From Lysobacter antibioticus (GTDB taxonomy: Bacteria; Pseudomonadota; Gammaproteobacteria; Xanthomonadales; Xanthomonadaceae): a DNA stretch of 64,000 nucleotides. Each line of letters opens with the position of its first letter. Position 1 is the stretch's first letter. Under the pieces are notes generated by a model. The model was not told the DNA's origin, searched no databases, and saw only the letters and a program-made list of their open reading frames with translations. The stretch spans positions 1,220,336 to 1,284,335 of the forward strand of contig NZ_CP013141.1 of the NCBI RefSeq assembly GCF_001442535.1, given 5' to 3'. This document shows, piece by piece, positions 61,773-64,000 of the stretch. A program made the position numbers and the translations under genes.

Positions 61773-61977
61773 GCCTGGACTTCGACCTCGTGAGGGACGC
61801 GCACACCGCGCGAGGCTGCATTCTCGCAGGCTACGGGCCGGCTTGCGCGCACCCGGTCGGCTGTATTCGCATGCGACGCGCGCCCAGACGCATCGGCGTG
61901 CCGGCCCTGCATCGACCAAGCGGCCCGCGTCTGCCGACGCGGGCCATTGGCGGTGACGCCACCATTGGCCGCGGCGG

Positions 61978-63327
61978 TCACGCCACCATCGGCCGCGCCG
62001 GTTGCTGCTGTTGCTGCTGCGTCGTCTGCGAGCCCTGCTGCGCCGCTTGCGGCACGTCCTGCTGCAGGCGCTGGGTCGATTGCTCGACCGGCTGGTTCGC
62101 CGCGATCGCCTTGTCGGCGTAGGCGCGGTGATGGGTGGGATCGTTGAGACCGCCCTGCACCGCGAACAAACCGTTGCCGTTGGCGTTGAGGGCGACGTGG
62201 TCGATCTTGGTCAGGCCGCTGACGCGGGCCTCGTAGGTCAACGTCGCCGCAGCGTTCTCGACTTCCTGGCGATTCTTGAAGCCGGCCTGCGGGCCGAGCT
62301 TTTCGAGGCCATCGACGGCCTGCCGGAACATGGCGTTGTTCGGATGCGTGGCATCCGACAGCAAGGGCGCGCGCGCCGGGTCGGCGGCGGTGCGCGCATG
62401 GTCGTGCGCATCGTGCGCGTGCGCCGGCTCGGCCTTCTTCAAGGCCTCCAGCGTGCGCGGGCCGGCGATGCCGTCGACCTTGAGGTGGTGATCGCGCTGG
62501 AACGCCTCGACCGCTTCCTTGGTGTGCTGGCCGAACTTGCCGTCCGCCACGATCGCATGGCCCTGCGCATCCTTGTAGCCGAGCCGGGCCAGTTGTTCCT
62601 GCATCGCCTGGACCTCGGGGCCGCGCTCTTCCTTGCGCAGCACGCCGTCGGCCATCGCCGCGGCCTGGGTGGTCGAACCGGGGCCGCCCGGCGTGTGCAC
62701 GGTGCGGCCGTTGCCGGAGACGTTGCTCACCTGGGCCGGGCCGGTCAGGTTGTCCGAATGCGGCGGGCGGCGATCGGTGCTGATCGCACCGCTGTCGATG
62801 TCACGGACGTAACGCTCCATCTGCGGCAGGTAGCCGGTGTTGATGTCGACGTGGACGTGCTTGCCGAAGGCGTTCGGATCGCCTTTGTTGAAACCGCCCT
62901 GGATGCCGAGCGGCTGGCCGTATTCGACGCGGTCGCCGACCTTCAGCTCGGTGTTGCGCAGGTCCATGTGGCGGTACTGCGCGATCATCTCGCGGTTGGG
63001 GTCGTTGGCCGGGCGGTCGTAGATCTGGACGATGCCGTCGCGCGCGTCGACCCGGCCGATGTAGCCGTTGGCGACCGCGGGCACGGCGACGGCGCTGGAG
63101 CCGCCAGCCTGCAGCACGAAGTCCTTGGAAACGTAGTGGTCGCCGTCGCGCGAGACGGTCGGCGTGCCGGCGTAGTTGCCGAGCAGTTCTTCGCGCTCGC
63201 CGTTGACGGTGCCGTAGACGCGGCCGCGCTCGTTGCCGCGGGTGGGATGGTGGCGCTCGAGGTCTTCGTAATCGTGGACGTGCTGTACGCCACGACCGAC
63301 CGATTCGACGATCGAATACTTGGGCAT
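61978..63327 (-). CDS. Predicted T4SS antibacterial effector: M23 peptidase + PG-binding + XVIPCD
   Basis: 449 residues from ATG 63327 (AAGGAGAAGTACG upstream); no signal peptide. Residues ~60-165 look like an M23/LytM zinc endopeptidase: [13 protein letters not shown] (possible first ligands His64, Asp69), YRHMD (His120), [17 protein letters not shown] and [10 protein letters not shown] (His157/His159). Residues ~235-298 are a PG_binding_1 domain ([27 protein letters not shown]). Residues ~321-435 are an XVIPCD, the secretion signal of Xanthomonas-type T4SS toxins ([54 protein letters not shown]), with the usual Gln-rich tail. It would cleave the cell wall of rival bacteria. The adjacent lipoprotein gene is the likely immunity factor. 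Confidence 0.85.
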   Translation of the reverse strand: MPKYSIVESVGRGVQHVHDYEDLERHHPTRGNERGRVYGTVNGEREELLGNYAGTPTVSRDGDHYVSKDFVLQAGGSSAVAVPAVANGYIGRVDARDGIVQIYDRPANDPNREMIAQYRHMDLRNTELKVGDRVEYGQPLGIQGGFNKGDPNAFGKHVHVDINTGYLPQMERYVRDIDSGAISTDRRPPHSDNLTGPAQVSNVSGNGRTVHTPGGPGSTTQAAAMADGVLRKEERGPEVQAMQEQLARLGYKDAQGHAIVADGKFGQHTKEAVEAFQRDHHLKVDGIAGPRTLEALKKAEPAHAHDAHDHARTAADPARAPLLSDATHPNNAMFRQAVDGLEKLGPQAGFKNRQEVENAAATLTYEARVSGLTKIDHVALNANGNGLFAVQGGLNDPTHHRAYADKAIAANQPVEQSTQRLQQDVPQAAQQGSQTTQQQQQQPARPMVA

Positions 63328-63390
63328 CGTACTTCTCCTTGTCGATGGTTTATCCGGACGGCCTGCCCCGCTCGCGGGAGAGGCCGGGGT

Positions 63391-63999
63391 TCAACGCAAC
63401 TGTTGAGTCAGCTGCCAGCACCCTTGCTTGAACTCGAACACATACGCTTCCGGCTTGCCGAGGGTCTTGACCACTTCCTCGTCGGGCGAGAACTCGGCCT
63501 TGACGAAGTCGACCCGCATGCGGTCGCCGCTCAGGGTCCGGTCGATCTTGACCCGGTCGAGCTGGCCGGCTTGCTTGCCGGGCTCGTCGTACGACCACTG
63601 GTTGTCGACCAGGGCGATCTTGAACGGCCCGGCCTGCTGCGGCGTCTGCGACTCCAGCAGCTTGCCCGGGTCCTTGAGGTCGCGGATCTCGATCTTCGGC
63701 GCCGAATAAGCGGAGCGTACGTTCGCCTGGTAGACGAATTGCTCGAAGAACGAGGCGAAGCCGTCCTCGCTCTTCACGCAAGCCTCGGCCGGCAACTGCA
63801 CCGCCGTGCCGGCGGGGGCCGCAGGCGTGGCCTCGGCCGGCACCGGCTGGGCGGCCGCGGGCCCGGCCGGAGCGGGCTCGGCGGAAGCCGGAGTCGCGGT
63901 CGCGGCCGGATCGGCCGGATTGGCCTTGCCGGCCTCGGGCGCGTTGCAGCCCGCCAACGCCAACATCAGGGCGGCGGCGACTGTCCTTGCTTGGTTCAT
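63391..63999 (-). CDS. Lipoprotein, probable immunity protein of the adjacent effector
   Basis: 202 residues. Lipobox LALAGC (Cys18) at the start, an Ala/Pro-rich spacer to about residue 75, then a compact domain of ~125 residues (CVKSEDGFASFFEQFVYQAN, KIEIRDLKDPGKLLES, FEFKQGCWQLTQQL) with two Cys. It lies 63 bp upstream of the effector gene on the same strand. Xanthomonas T4SS effectors with periplasmic targets are typically encoded next to a lipoprotein inhibitor, which fits order and localisation. The inhibitor role is inference; no catalytic motif was seen. Confidence 0.75.
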   Translation of the reverse strand: MNQARTVAAALMLALAGCNAPEAGKANPADPAATATPASAEPAPAGPAAAQPVPAEATPAAPAGTAVQLPAEACVKSEDGFASFFEQFVYQANVRSAYSAPKIEIRDLKDPGKLLESQTPQQAGPFKIALVDNQWSYDEPGKQAGQLDRVKIDRTLSGDRMRVDFVKAEFSPDEEVVKTLGKPEAYVFEFKQGCWQLTQQLR

Positions 64000-64000
64000 T

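Overview
The window is chromosomal DNA from a very GC-rich gammaproteobacterium of the Xanthomonadaceae/Lysobacteraceae, most likely Lysobacter or a close relative. Pointers are the gyrA-mtnA and smc-zipA-ligA gene orders, two secreted thermolysin-type (M4) proteases, DUF3011 proteins, Oar-like TonB receptors, REP elements of the GTAGGAGCG type and an effector carrying a Xanthomonas-type T4SS signal domain. These are inferences from protein family and gene order; no database search was run.

Layout. 1-8262 (minus): alpha-2-macroglobulin, two paralogous lipoproteins and the start of pbpC, a periplasmic defence/peptidoglycan block. 9082-13466 (plus): two secreted M4 metalloproteases with related long upstream regions. 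13599-14949: a DUF1428 protein and a YceI protein. 15154-19397 (minus): gyrA and mtnA. 19554-21226: two adjacent DUF3011 three-repeat secreted proteins. 21331-30150 (minus): epmA, ligA (with a low-GC in-frame segment), an 855-bp repeat island, zipA and smc. 30482-38795 (plus): LacI regulator, GH65-phosphorylase/beta-phosphoglucomutase fusion, TonB receptor and MFS sugar transporter, an alpha-disaccharide uptake and phosphorolysis module. 38955-41953: a TerD-like protein and two small genes of uncertain role. 42296-48541: ABC-transporter ATPase, divergent GH1 beta-glucosidase, then zwf-glk-pgl (entry to the oxidative pentose-phosphate/Entner-Doudoroff routes). 48636-60997 (minus): LacI regulator, TonB receptor, GH144-like lipoprotein, sugar-binding lipoprotein, two ABC permeases and a large discoidin-domain glycosidase, arranged as a glucan-utilisation operon. 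61180-61772: bolA and yciI. 61978-63999 (minus): a predicted T4SS antibacterial effector (M23 peptidase + peptidoglycan-binding + XVIPCD) and its likely lipoprotein immunity partner.

How the genes fit together. Outer-membrane TonB receptors and surface or periplasmic hydrolases feed oligosaccharides to an ABC importer or an MFS carrier. GH1 and GH65 enzymes release glucose and beta-glucose-1-phosphate, and Glk, beta-PGM, Zwf and Pgl route these into 6-phosphogluconate. Near-identical LacI-type operators at 43452, 59916 and 61040 suggest that the second LacI protein co-regulates the orphan ABC ATPase/GH1 pair with the distant permease operon.

Most notable items: the effector/immunity pair at the right end, the low-GC segment inside LigA, the orphan TerD-like gene behind a leader terminator, the 85-bp tandem REP array, and the shared palindrome upstream of both M4 proteases. 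No rRNA, tRNA, CRISPR array, insertion sequence or prophage was seen.
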